64,000 bases of DNA from Gracilariopsis chorda (taxonomy: Eukaryota > Rhodophyta > Florideophyceae > Gracilariales > Gracilariaceae), in the NCBI GenBank assembly GCA_003194525.1, contig NBIV01000085.1, positions 124,001 to 188,000 on the forward strand, in the 5' to 3' direction. Every line of letters starts with the position of its first letter. Within the stretch, counting starts at the first letter, position 1. This document shows, in pieces, positions 43,618 through 53,552 of the stretch. The notes below the pieces were generated by a model. The model did not search any database. It was given only the letters and a program-made list of their open reading frames with translations, and was not told the origin of the DNA. Made by a program: the position numbers and the translations under genes.

Positions 43618-44937
43618 TCAACTTGGAGACAGCAGTATAACTCCTTTTCGAACCATTTCTCGCACGCCGTCCAGAGAGAGGTTTGCACGCTCAGCGGCTT
43701 CACCAACGGAAATTGATTCGCGTTCTACAATCTGCGATGCAAAAGTGTGCTCTTCATCGGACAGCATAACTGGGAAGTAATCGCGGTCCATTAACACCGT
43801 GCTGGGCCAACCTGTTATACATTCTGACAAACATGCTTTTGCATTGCGCAACATGTCATCGTCACTCCAATCTGTTCGTTGCAACGGCGCTTTGGCGAGA
43901 AAGAACTCAAAATGCGTTATTGACTCCGGGTCCAACAACTCTACCAAACGGTATTGATCACGTTCTGGTAACAATTTGGCCTTCTCCAACAGTTCCTCGT
44001 CGCTTGCCAGTAATCGTGCGAGGTCCCAAGTGCGGGGGTTTGAAAACCCAACGAATTGCAAACCAGAATCATCAATGAGTTCAAAAAGCGAAGGTACGTC
44101 GTAGTCAACTTCTTGCGGATGCAGATACATATCCGCAAAAGTTGCATCCTTCGTATTCTCCTGTGCCCATCGTTGCTTCTCACGCGTCTTCAAACGATTT
44201 CCATCAGGAAGTGCAGCAAACACTTGGCGTCCAAGCTTAACGCCGTCCTCAAAGTGCTTTTTATTGCCCTGTAGAATTCGCAGCGCTTTTTGCATGAGAG
44301 AGATTTCCCACCTTCCATGCGCGGCATATACAAAGATATGTAGAATCCCACCGGGTTTCAGTTTGGTTGCTAGAGCGCGTAACGCTTTTGCTGGATCCGG
44401 TGTGTGATGAATGACGCCTACGCAATTGATGTGATCAAATTCTCCTTCTAAATCAGCTACGTCGAATATGCTCTTGTGTATGAAAGTACAACGCTGAACT
44501 TTGTCCGGTAAACTTCTCTGCATTCTCTCTTTCGCAACATCGAGAGCGCCGCTGGAAAGATCGATGGCGGTGACTTGAGCCCCGTCATTAAGATGCACAA
44601 GGTACGATGTGGATTCACCAGTACCACATCCCGCATCCAGTATTCGAAGCGGGCGGTTTAGTAGGTACGGCAAACGACCTGCACAAAACGCATACGCGGA
44701 TGGATAATGCCAACGCCAATTGTAACCGATGGGGGCTTCATCCAACAAGGTCTCTGGCGGAAAGGGGTATGTGTCATAAAGGCGTTCTACGGTAGAAGAT
44801 ATTTGGGCGTCTGGTTCATTCTCGGGTCTTGCGACCATGCGCGTTTGCACGTTAAGTCGGTTCTGACGGGGTGATAAGGGTGGACGGGCATGCCGTGAGG
44901 CGTGGAAAAAGGATGGGACAGGGACAAAAGCGGCCAT
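43618..44937 (-). CDS. Plastid-type SAM-dependent methyltransferase
   Basis: 439 residues from ATG 44937. Class I methyltransferase: motif I 'LRILDAGCGTGESTSYL', acidic loop 'VTAIDLSSGALDVA', 'HINCVGVIHHTPDP' and 'LKPGGILHIFVYA'. The preceding 'YDTYPFPPETLLDEAPIGYNWRW' and following 'GRWEISLMQKAL' resemble a cyanobacterial and algal group of unknown substrate. The first 35 residues ('MAAFVPVPSFFHASRHARPP') look like a plastid transit peptide. The C-terminal part ends in a helical region that reads like a winged-helix ('SVGEAAERANLSLDGVREMVRKG'). Substrate unknown; a plastid small-molecule or protein target is inferred from the leader and relatives. Confidence 0.8.
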   Translation of the reverse strand: MAAFVPVPSFFHASRHARPPLSPRQNRLNVQTRMVARPENEPDAQISSTVERLYDTYPFPPETLLDEAPIGYNWRWHYPSAYAFCAGRLPYLLNRPLRILDAGCGTGESTSYLVHLNDGAQVTAIDLSSGALDVAKERMQRSLPDKVQRCTFIHKSIFDVADLEGEFDHINCVGVIHHTPDPAKALRALATKLKPGGILHIFVYAAHGRWEISLMQKALRILQGNKKHFEDGVKLGRQVFAALPDGNRLKTREKQRWAQENTKDATFADMYLHPQEVDYDVPSLFELIDDSGLQFVGFSNPRTWDLARLLASDEELLEKAKLLPERDQYRLVELLDPESITHFEFFLAKAPLQRTDWSDDDMLRNAKACLSECITGWPSTVLMDRDYFPVMLSDEEHTFASQIVERESISVGEAAERANLSLDGVREMVRKGVILLSPS

Positions 44938-45647
44938 TCTAGGTAGGGATTAGTTGGTCGCAGATTGACAGAAGTGGGAAGTAGAGGCCGATGCGAAAAG
45001 AGAGATGAAACGGTGGGCGCTGGGACGGTTCCGTTGTGAAACGGTGAGTGAAGTGTTGTGGATAGAGGCGTGGAGTGACACGACACCGACGTCGAGCTCA
45101 CAGCGCGGAGATTGAGGCGCACCAATGAATGGCACGTTGGCGCCAGGCTTCAAATCTGGACACTTTTTGGAAATCTGCTGATGTTGATTTGGCAACTGTC
45201 GAAATCGACGCATTCATTCTGTGCACCTCACCGTCAGCAACTGCATGCTGTGGAAGCAACGGGGCATCCCTCAGGGAGCGTCACATGGGACATGAGCTAG
45301 AGATAGAAGGAAGCCTAACGTTCACGGTTGTGCTGCATTTTGCTGCCAGGTAATGCGAATGGACGGTCGCATGATCGCTGAATGTCACGCGTGAAGCGGG
45401 AGCTGCTCCCTAGATACGTGATATGGTTGCAGGTGATACCCCACTTGAAATTTCAGTTTACTACGATTTGCAACCTTGGGTGAACGGAGTTTGCACACTA
45501 CAGAAAAGGTAACGGGTAAGCGCCACAACGTGGGCCCATGCGAAAGGGACGAGACTCCAAACAACAATGAACGTTAGTATGATTATAGACAAAAAGTTAG
45601 ATTCAGTTTCCGCATGAAGAGAAACACACAGAAGCAAGACAGATTGC
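44938..45647. other. Intergenic stretch upstream of the methyltransferase
   Basis: Overlapping short frames only; promoter of the methyltransferase gene lies at its left edge. Nothing else recognised. Confidence 0.5.
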
Positions 45648-46640
45648 TCAAAAGAAGCCAAATGGGCGCTGGTTCTTCTTCAATTTCTCCTCCCTTGTCT
45701 TTGCTATAACGCGACCATCCACAGGCAGAACATCCCTGCATACAACGCTCATAAATGGCCAAAAGCCCGCCTCACATCCTGCATACGGCGTTCGCCAGTA
45801 TCCGTTAATAGATTTGAGCTGTGCGTTTCTCTCAACGGCAAATCGTTCAACAGCGCGTTGAGATGGTTGCCATTCATTGTCGCAATCACCTACCCACTCG
45901 TACTCAAATACGGCAATTTCAACAAACACATGCCACGGAGCATTATGACCGTTCAAAAAGATAGCGCATTTGTTGAGCGCGCGCGAGATGTAAACGTTGG
46001 TAAAAGGCGGAACCGGCTCTGACATGGGATGTTGTAATAAGCAGTTAAACAGAAGGACAGCTTGTGCGTTAATGGAAACGAGTTGTTTGATGAGTGGAAG
46101 ATGGTGGTCGTGGAGCGCTGCTAAAATAACGACGCGACGTTCATCCGGACGGGGTGGGACGGCCAGCGTGGCAAACAAATCGTGATGATGAACGAGATGA
46201 ACGGCATGGATCCACGGGACGGAGTGGACAAGGGTACAAGGTTGCGGAAGGACCAAGTGGATGCAAAGCCCCTTGAATAATTCTGCAAAGTGAAAGGCTA
46301 GTAGACAGGACTCCTCGTGAGAGGCGGCGATGGGAGACATGCGATACCAATGTTTTCGGGAACGGCCCATTGGAAGCTCGACGCGCAAATGAGTGTGACC
46401 GGCGATGAGAGCGTCCGCGGTCGCTTGATGGGCTTGACGGAGGGCGAATTCAATGGTCTGTGGGATGAAGGCGGCTTTTTCGGCATCGGGGCGGGGCTTT
46501 GGATCTGGTGGCAGTAGACAGTTTATCGGTGGGCGTGGGCGTCGACGACTGCGTGATGGGACGGAGGGGGAGTACGGCAGAATGTGGCGGGTTGGATGGA
46601 GGGGGAGACGAAGCGGTGGGGGCGCGAAGGCCGCACGCAT
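45648..46640 (-). CDS. DUF1995 family protein, probably plastid
   Basis: 330 residues from ATG 46640; the frame is open to 46718 but only from a TTG. After an Arg/Pro-rich leader of about 60 residues that could be a transit peptide, 'FIPQTIEFALRQAHQATADALIAG' followed by 'HLRVELP' matches the start of DUF1995, known from cyanobacteria and plastids. Further segments 'VYISRALNKCAIFLNG', 'WHVFVEIAVFEYEW' and 'YWRTPYAGCEAGFWPF' are consistent with the globular domain. Biochemical function is unknown for the family; one plant member is linked to photosystem II accumulation. Confidence 0.55.
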   Translation of the reverse strand: MRAAFAPPPLRLPLHPTRHILPYSPSVPSRSRRRPRPPINCLLPPDPKPRPDAEKAAFIPQTIEFALRQAHQATADALIAGHTHLRVELPMGRSRKHWYRMSPIAASHEESCLLAFHFAELFKGLCIHLVLPQPCTLVHSVPWIHAVHLVHHHDLFATLAVPPRPDERRVVILAALHDHHLPLIKQLVSINAQAVLLFNCLLQHPMSEPVPPFTNVYISRALNKCAIFLNGHNAPWHVFVEIAVFEYEWVGDCDNEWQPSQRAVERFAVERNAQLKSINGYWRTPYAGCEAGFWPFMSVVCRDVLPVDGRVIAKTREEKLKKNQRPFGFF

Positions 46641-47219
46641 TTTGGCAGGTATGATGCACTTTGAAGCGGTGAGGAGAGGAGAAGCTGAGGGAACAAGGAG
46701 AGCGCGAGTACTATGCAAAGGAGATGTGAGTGAAGAAAGGTGGCGGGTGAAATTTTTGGTGCTCGCGATTGGTGCGGGAGATGGACGGGGCCACGTGTGG
46801 GGGCGCGAGAGGGAGAACGCATGCAGGACGCCTGCCGCGTATCACAACGCGTCGACCCGATTCGACGCGCATGCTGCAAACAGCGCTTGCGTAGACAGCT
46901 CGTGATGAAAAAACCGTTTTGCGCGCGTTTTGCGCCCCCCTTTTCAAAAAAAACTCAGCAACCGCCAGCGTGTACCACACGTCCTCGCCTCCACTGCACC
47001 CCCCCCCCTCCGCCTCCGCCTCCGCCTCCGCCTCCGCCTCCGCCTCCCTGCCTCCGCGCACTTCAAACGCAACAAACCCCTCACACTTACCTCAACCCCT
47101 CTTCCGCACATCCCACGCCACCACCACCACCCCCCCCCCCCCCATCAACACCGCCCCATTCCCCTCCTCCCCGTTCTGCCAATCCTCTTCTCGCGGCGTT
47201 TGGCCGCCTGCTTCGTAAT
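46641..47219. promoter_or_regulatory. Divergent promoter region with C tracts and a CCTCCG repeat
   Basis: 579 bp between divergent start codons of the DUF1995 gene and the WD40-bromodomain gene. It contains a C10 run (46999-47008), a (CCTCCG)n run to about 47046, and a C14 run (47130-47143) 77 bp before the plus-strand ATG. Open frames through it are Pro-rich products of these repeats. Confidence 0.5.
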
Positions 47220-50200
47220 ATGCAGTCTCCCTCATGCCTTCCCCATGAGGATGAACTGCTCTTCCTGGTCCTGCACCATCTTCACAACTACGATAATCAC
47301 CCCGAAATCGCAGCAGCGCTCTGCAATTTGGAGCATTCCCTCACCTCACTGCATAAGTTACCTTCCGTTCCCGACGCTCTTGGACATCTCGTTCCCCTCA
47401 CTTACGACCAATGCGCCGCCCGTTATCACCATATCCCACGCTCCTATCTCAGGGACCTTGTCACCACTCGTCTCCCACGCACCCCACATCCGCACCCCCC
47501 TGCCACCCTGTTTTCCACAAGTCGTTTTGCTGCTTCTCTTCGAAAACGTTCACGTTCCCACAGAACCCCCCCACGCAGACTACCGCACCGTTCCTCCTCT
47601 ACCAACGTTCTTGAAGCGCTCAATTGCGCAACCAGCTTATCCACACATCCAACTTTACAACCACTCACTCTCACCATTCTTCCAAAGGCTTATCGCCCGC
47701 TGAAACGACTCATCGGTCATCACTTACCCGTCTTCACAACCCTTTTCGACCACACTGCTCGTTTTATCGTAACCGGTAGTGACGATAATCTCATCAAAAT
47801 ATGGTCCGCTCAAACCGCCTATTTGCAGCACACCCTCCGCGGTCACGACAGCAATCTCGTCGAACTCGTCATGCATCCAACGAAGCCCTACGTCATATCC
47901 GCCAGTAGTGACACCACTCTACGCGTCTGGGATCTCAACACTGGTGCTGCTCTGCACGTTTTGGATGGCGGTTCAAAAGAGGTCAATGCCGTTCAATGCA
48001 GTCCATGTCCAGATCGCCCTTACCTTGTTGCCGGCGGTGCAGACGGATCCGTCCGTCTGTGGGACGCCGATCATTTTGAGGCTGGTTTCATTCGCATTCC
48101 CATACCCACGCGCGCTTCATCCCGTTCTGCCGCTCATATCCCAGAAAATGCTCGTGGTGCTGCTACATCAGCAGCTGCACCGCCTTCCCCGCTGCCAGCT
48201 TCCGCACAGCACCCCATGGCAGATATTTCCGCTGCTACTCTTTCTGCACTCGTTGCGTCTACTCCAGCCCCCCTTACGCCATTAGCCTCTGCTGTGGCTG
48301 ACGAGGCGTTACGAACTGCACCCGAACCCTCTCGCAACGGTGCTGCACATAGTATGGTCAGTAGCAGTCCCATGTATGAGGTTCTTAGCGTATGTCTTAA
48401 TGCGGGCGCAACGCGCCTGGCTGTCAGCGGTACTGATTGCGTTGCTCATGTGTACGCTATTGACAAACCGGAATCTGACGAATCTCCGCTGCCACGCGTC
48501 CGTCTGCTCACCTCGTTACGCGGCCATTCTGAATTCATCAGTCAAGTGCTCTTCTCGCGGAACGGAAGCACCATTGTCACCGCTTGTCGTGATGGTACGG
48601 CAAGAATCTGGAATCGCACAACGGCAAAGTTGCCCTCAGCTCGCGGTCGAGCAGCTTCAGTTGAAGGGATGGGTGTTTGGAGCTACAAGGTATTGGACTG
48701 TCGCTCTCAAATACAGGCCGATGCGCCTAGTATGCTCAGTGGAGGTGCATCGGGATCGGCATGTGGCAGCATTGTCCCGCGTATGCGCCGCGCCATCTTC
48801 CCGGTATCCGTTTGTGCTGTTCTCTGGTCACTTGACGACCGCTATGTGTTCACTGCTACTACTGATGCCAAGATTCGCGTTTGGCACGCTGATACTGGTA
48901 AGCTTGCACGAGTGCTTCATGCACATGAGGGAGACATTTACGTGTTGGATTGTCATCCGCTGAATGAACGTATTTTGCTCTCTGGCGGATATGACGGTCG
49001 TGTGATACTGTGGGATATCGAGACTGGTGCCCAACTGCGCTCCTTTTCCATTGCTGAGCAAAGCTTTCAAGAGGGGTCCCACATGCAGCCAATGCCTGTG
49101 AAGGGATCAAGCATTATAGACGGTCAGTTTTCCAGCGACGGTCTCAGTTTTGTAGTTTCGGACACTTCTGGTGCTACCACGCTGTTTGGAATCGACTCTG
49201 GAGAGGCTACAGCACTTGCTCCAGAGGAGCAGTTCTTTTCTAATGACTGCGCCCCTTTCAGAAGGGATGAACAACAAAGGGCTGTTCATGAGAGCACCGG
49301 CGTTTTGCTACATCTTGTTCCTAAAGGGAGGCTCTGTGACAAAGAACTTAGACCACATCCCCCAGAACTACAGCCCAATGCACCACAGCCACTCGTACCC
49401 GCGAATCAGGGCCTCGGAAAAACTCAGCAGCCATCAATGACTTTCAAGTCAGTTGAGTATGCTCGTGATCCTAACTGTGAGGCACTGTTGAAACGTGCGC
49501 AAGAGTTTCGAGAAAACCAAGAGAAGGAAGAACGCCGACTTTTAAGAGATGCGAGAAATGCGAGGCGGCGTATGATCATGGAACGTGAGCGGGTGGCACT
49601 AGAAAAAGAGGACTGTCTTTTGTACCTTACAGGTGATTTTGAAGTCCCGGACTCGGAGTTTGATGATTCAGACGAAGATTTTGATGGTGACGCGTTAACG
49701 TCGGATGACTCGGACTCTAGTTCTTCATACGATGATGATGATGAGGATAATGACGACGGGGATGATAGCGATGAGATACGACCCGCCCCCTCAAAAAGCA
49801 AGAAACCCGAAGGCAAGACCGTTGGAAACGTATTGGACGAGCCATCTCAAACAAGACCAAGACGCGAGTTACGCAAACGACGTCGATTTCAACGGAGTGC
49901 AAAGAACTTCGCCGACTCGGGTGATAGTGATGAGCTTCGTAGAGAGGAAAGTCCTGGGTATGAAATTCGAACAAATGAAAGCGATAGCGATCACTCCGAA
50001 GGCCATAACGAACGAAGAGCCAAAGGGACTGACGAACAAATTTCTAAACCCGACAGAACGTCAGCGCAAGAGGTGCCTACTCGAATGCGCGAGCTGGAGG
50101 AGGACAAGAATGCGCCTTCCAATCATGATTCCAATTCCCTCAGAGCTGTCATTGGCCCCAGCAGTCAAGATATGCGTGATGCCCCGAGACTTGGTGGGGC

Positions 50201-53200
50201 TGCAAGTCAAGGGAAACGGCGAATGAGGATTTGCAGTGGGAATAGCGCATCGCAAATCGCGGCTACTGACCCCCCCGTTCATCCGAGAAAACCCCATGTT
50301 GTTGCGGCTGCCGACTCACATCCTGGTACCATCGACGCGGTACGGAGTCACGTGAGAGGGGCGCAAAGTATTGGTTCATGTTATGGGCGTGTTAACCTTA
50401 CCGAGGCCGGGGGTAACATCGTTTCTCAAGCACCGTTGAATCCTTCCTTTACGAGCGAGAGGATTGAGGTGAGGAGACCTACTGAGGGCACGTTCAAGCC
50501 CATGGAAGATCATGAAGGCGATAGCGCAAGCTGCTTTCGCCCACACCCGGTGTTACCGGATGTGGATGCTCGAAGCCGGACATCCCCTCGGGAGCAAATG
50601 CATAATCAATCTTATATCGAAAGATCTCCTGGAAGTGATGTCAAAGTCGACCCTTTGTTTGGGGTGAACAGACCAGCACCGACCTCGACGAAGGGTGACG
50701 GGCCGGAGAGGAGTTCTCTATCAGACTCTCCAGCCCGTATCGCCAGGTGTCGGTGGCGTGCCAGAACCAGAAACGGTGTGAAGAAGGAGCAAACCAATGA
50801 TAAGCTTTTTCATATTATCGACATAGACGAAGTTGCGGAAAAAGAGCTTCAAATATTGGAGGCTCAGCGAAACAAACGCTCTCGTCGTAAGAGGCGGCGG
50901 CGAAACTCCGCGGAAGGTGATGAAGAAAACTCGAGTAGTGAACCTGATAAGCGCTTGAAAAGGAGCGACCCTCGACGAACGTCAGTTCTGCGCATGCGTC
51001 CTACTCGACGGAACTCTAAGAGTGAAGATGTGTTATTATCCAGAGAACGTGCTGCTGGTGCTTCTATCAACGATGTCCAGGGCTTAGAGGCTTCGACGTG
51101 GCTACGGTCAACATCAACTCCGTATACGTACGTTCCTCAAGTTGGAGATGACGTAACGTACTTTCCCGGTGGACATGTGACCGCGATGGAAGTCTCACGA
51201 TCCTCCGGCCTAGACCCTTTGCTAGACAAGTCAAACTATAAGAGGAACGGGCTTGAGGTGCTCGATGGCACTTCATTTAACAAAGACCAGTCGCCTCTTC
51301 GATTTCAAGTCGTTGAACTGCATTACGATTTTCCTTCGCTTCTCTCATCCAAAGGCAGAAACTTGGGTTCGAAAAAGAACGGAAAGAGACCCTTGGATGA
51401 GATGAAAGTGAAACCTAAGACGAAGGTGATTCTCACGCTTAGCTTACTGAGTAATATTCGACGCCGCTCTGGGCAGTCTAATGCATTTGTGCTTTCTTAT
51501 TTTCCCGTTGATGTTCCTGAATATCTGGTGCTTACAAGCCGAGTTGACGCAGCATTGCATCGCACTTGGAAGCCCTTCGATCCGTTTCGCATCTTGTTCC
51601 TCAATGAGAAAAGAGCCTGGCAGTACTATACTGGACGCGTCCGCGCTGTGAAACCCACAGTTCGCACAACCATGTGGAATTCTATCGAGGTTGAGTACGA
51701 CAATGAAAGCGGACGCGACAAAGAAAACGTAGACCTCGTATCACCGTGGGAACTGGAACCTCTAGATTTTCTTGAAGGTCCAAAGAGTACCCATTCTCAT
51801 CATGGGGGCACCTTGAAGGCGTCTACTGTTGAACCCGGTCTGTTTCCGAGCATTGCAAGAGAACTAGAAGCGATGAAACAAGTGGAATCAAACTGGAGGA
51901 CTCAGCTGCTGTGGCTTGAAACGGCTAACTCTCTAGCCTCTGTACCTGGTTATTGCGCCACTATTCCATGTCCCATGGATCTCAACACTGTCCTTGTTCG
52001 CCTTTGCACTGGGTACTACAGACACTACAATGCATTCCTCTACGATGTTTACTTGCTGAAGAACAACGCGATACGCTATCATGGACCAAAGTCTGAGGCT
52101 GGTAGACTTGCAGAAACTGCAATCTCAAGAGTCATGGAAGTGGCAGAACGAGTTCGAGCCCAATACTCTCTGGCGTGGATACCAATGTATCAAAGCAATC
52201 TATCACCACCATCAGGAGCGAATATTGGGGGGCAATCAGCTTGCCGCCTTATTCGACCGCGCCCTGCAAATATGGAAGTGTCTGGAGTACAACCCACTCC
52301 CCCGACCCACTCCTCCACCCAACCAATGGCCCGCCATTTGCCGATGCCGATCACTTCTAGAGAATCCATGACCGGCATTGCTATGGCGACTCATCTGCAT
52401 ACAGACAGTGCAAACCCTCTAGTAATGCCTGCTCATAGTTATCGGGCGTGGAACACGATGCGGTTTGGCGCTTCTCAGGTACAACCCCTCTATCACCACG
52501 GCCATCCTTTGTCGGGTGTAGGCCTTCCACCGGCTGTGCCTGGGGCTTCCGTAAATGCCGGGTCAGTTCGAAGCACTGGGAGAGGCCCCAAATCAGGCAC
52601 CCGTGGTCAGCCTTCGAGACAAGGGACTGCAAACGGCCGAAGAACTAATGGCAATTTTCATGGAGGCGGGCAAGGATCTTGTGCTAGCGTCATCGCGACC
52701 GCGGGGACACTGCATGGAAACCCAGGAAACTCTTACGTAGGGGCAGTATTTGCAACTCCTCAAGTAAGCCCAAGGCTACAACCAGGATCACAAAGGGTAA
52801 CAAACTCAACTCAAACTAACATCGCTCCGCGCCAGCACATGCGTTTAAATGTGCCCAATGGACCCTTGCCGAGCTCAGCAATGGCACGACCTGGATCTAC
52901 TCCGCCAATACGTACTCCGCCAGCACTAGACAGCATGCTGGAAACAGCATCGAAAGGCATTGCAACCGGGAACATGGCGTCATCACTGCCTGATCACATA
53001 ACACATCACGTCGGAGGAGGTGGAACGTCTCACACGAACTTACGCTCCCCATTGGGCCTACAATCTCGTCCTGCCAGAGCTGGTAGCACAGCCGGTGAGG
53101 GCGGTACCAACAGCTGGGCACGAAGCATGGAAGGAGCGGGAGGTATGTTCCACCTTCAAGCGTCGACTTCAGACAGTCACTTGCCTGTACCAACTCACGG

Positions 53201-53444
53201 TAGGTCTCAAAGCCCGTTATCGCCGACTCCTGTCAGAGCAGACGCGTCGCATAGAACACGAGGGCAACATGCTCCATTCAGTTCAGCAAACACAGGAGTA
53301 CGGTACCAGGAGTGTTCTACACTTTCAGTGCCAGCAGAAGAATCGACCATGAGCTGCGGCGGGGCAGAAGTAGCACGACATGCCGCAACGGCTGAATCCG
53401 TTGAAGTTAATCCAATTAGTCATCCGAGACGAACAAATTCCTAA
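47220..53444 (+). CDS. BRWD/PHIP-like WD40-bromodomain protein
   Basis: 2,074 residues, single exon of 6.2 kb from ATG 47220 ('MQSPSCLPHEDELLF'). Order: LisH-like helical start; WD40 propeller at about 160-660 ('RLIGHHLPVFTTLFDHT', 'IVTGSDDNLIKIWS', 'RGHDSNLVELVMHP', 'GGADGSVRLWD', 'RGHSEFISQVLFSRNG', 'HEGDIYVLDCHP', 'SGGYDGRVILWD'); a charged helix and acidic Asp/Ser run near 800-850; a long disordered middle; a cryptic Tudor-like part near 1455-1520 ('PWELEPLDFLE'); one bromodomain near 1540-1650; and a Gly/Ser/Pro-rich tail. Relatives serve as CRL4 ubiquitin-ligase receptors that read histone tails. In the bromodomain the usual acetyl-lysine-binding Asn is His1621 ('IRYHGPKSE'). Animal BRWDs have two bromodomains; plant relatives have one, as here. 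Confidence 0.85.
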   Translation: MQSPSCLPHEDELLFLVLHHLHNYDNHPEIAAALCNLEHSLTSLHKLPSVPDALGHLVPLTYDQCAARYHHIPRSYLRDLVTTRLPRTPHPHPPATLFSTSRFAASLRKRSRSHRTPPRRLPHRSSSTNVLEALNCATSLSTHPTLQPLTLTILPKAYRPLKRLIGHHLPVFTTLFDHTARFIVTGSDDNLIKIWSAQTAYLQHTLRGHDSNLVELVMHPTKPYVISASSDTTLRVWDLNTGAALHVLDGGSKEVNAVQCSPCPDRPYLVAGGADGSVRLWDADHFEAGFIRIPIPTRASSRSAAHIPENARGAATSAAAPPSPLPASAQHPMADISAATLSALVASTPAPLTPLASAVADEALRTAPEPSRNGAAHSMVSSSPMYEVLSVCLNAGATRLAVSGTDCVAHVYAIDKPESDESPLPRVRLLTSLRGHSEFISQVLFSRNGSTIVTACRDGTARIWNRTTAKLPSARGRAASVEGMGVWSYKVLDCRSQIQADAPSMLSGGASGSACGSIVPRMRRAIFPVSVCAVLWSLDDRYVFTATTDAKIRVWHADTGKLARVLHAHEGDIYVLDCHPLNERILLSGGYDGRVILWDIETGAQLRSFSIAEQSFQEGSHMQPMPVKGSSIIDGQFSSDGLSFVVSDTSGATTLFGIDSGEATALAPEEQFFSNDCAPFRRDEQQRAVHESTGVLLHLVPKGRLCDKELRPHPPELQPNAPQPLVPANQGLGKTQQPSMTFKSVEYARDPNCEALLKRAQEFRENQEKEERRLLRDARNARRRMIMERERVALEKEDCLLYLTGDFEVPDSEFDDSDEDFDGDALTSDDSDSSSSYDDDDEDNDDGDDSDEIRPAPSKSKKPEGKTVGNVLDEPSQTRPRRELRKRRRFQRSAKNFADSGDSDELRREESPGYEIRTNESDSDHSEGHNERRAKGTDEQISKPDRTSAQEVPTRMRELEEDKNAPSNHDSNSLRAVIGPSSQDMRDAPRLGGAASQGKRRMRICSGNSASQIAATDPPVHPRKPHVVAAADSHPGTIDAVRSHVRGAQSIGSCYGRVNLTEAGGNIVSQAPLNPSFTSERIEVRRPTEGTFKPMEDHEGDSASCFRPHPVLPDVDARSRTSPREQMHNQSYIERSPGSDVKVDPLFGVNRPAPTSTKGDGPERSSLSDSPARIARCRWRARTRNGVKKEQTNDKLFHIIDIDEVAEKELQILEAQRNKRSRRKRRRRNSAEGDEENSSSEPDKRLKRSDPRRTSVLRMRPTRRNSKSEDVLLSRERAAGASINDVQGLEASTWLRSTSTPYTYVPQVGDDVTYFPGGHVTAMEVSRSSGLDPLLDKSNYKRNGLEVLDGTSFNKDQSPLRFQVVELHYDFPSLLSSKGRNLGSKKNGKRPLDEMKVKPKTKVILTLSLLSNIRRRSGQSNAFVLSYFPVDVPEYLVLTSRVDAALHRTWKPFDPFRILFLNEKRAWQYYTGRVRAVKPTVRTTMWNSIEVEYDNESGRDKENVDLVSPWELEPLDFLEGPKSTHSHHGGTLKASTVEPGLFPSIARELEAMKQVESNWRTQLLWLETANSLASVPGYCATIPCPMDLNTVLVRLCTGYYRHYNAFLYDVYLLKNNAIRYHGPKSEAGRLAETAISRVMEVAERVRAQYSLAWIPMYQSNLSPPSGANIGGQSACRLIRPRPANMEVSGVQPTPPTHSSTQPMARHLPMPITSRESMTGIAMATHLHTDSANPLVMPAHSYRAWNTMRFGASQVQPLYHHGHPLSGVGLPPAVPGASVNAGSVRSTGRGPKSGTRGQPSRQGTANGRRTNGNFHGGGQGSCASVIATAGTLHGNPGNSYVGAVFATPQVSPRLQPGSQRVTNSTQTNIAPRQHMRLNVPNGPLPSSAMARPGSTPPIRTPPALDSMLETASKGIATGNMASSLPDHITHHVGGGGTSHTNLRSPLGLQSRPARAGSTAGEGGTNSWARSMEGAGGMFHLQASTSDSHLPVPTHGRSQSPLSPTPVRADASHRTRGQHAPFSSANTGVRYQECSTLSVPAEESTMSCGGAEVARHAATAESVEVNPISHPRRTNS

Positions 53445-53485
53445 CTTACCATCATAACTACTTGCGCATATCATTAACAACTTGT

Positions 53486-53491
53486 AATAAA
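53486..53491 (+). terminator. AATAAA poly(A) signal of the WD40-bromodomain gene
   Basis: AATAAA lies 42 bases after the stop codon, in a 108-bp spacer between convergent genes. Confidence 0.5.
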
Positions 53492-53552
53492 GATGTTCAT
53501 ACAGCAGTATCCATACGTGCATATTCCTAAGATAGGCAACACAAAACTTGGT

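Noticed and set aside
46740..47219. Upstream extension of the WD40-bromodomain frame by 160 codons
   Set aside because: It has no ATG and encodes mainly Pro runs from C tracts and a CCTCCG repeat; the ATG at 47220 fits the family start.
49424..49816. Ser-rich minus-strand frame of 130 codons
   Set aside because: It is the antisense shadow of the Asp/Glu/Ser-rich acidic run of the WD40-bromodomain protein.
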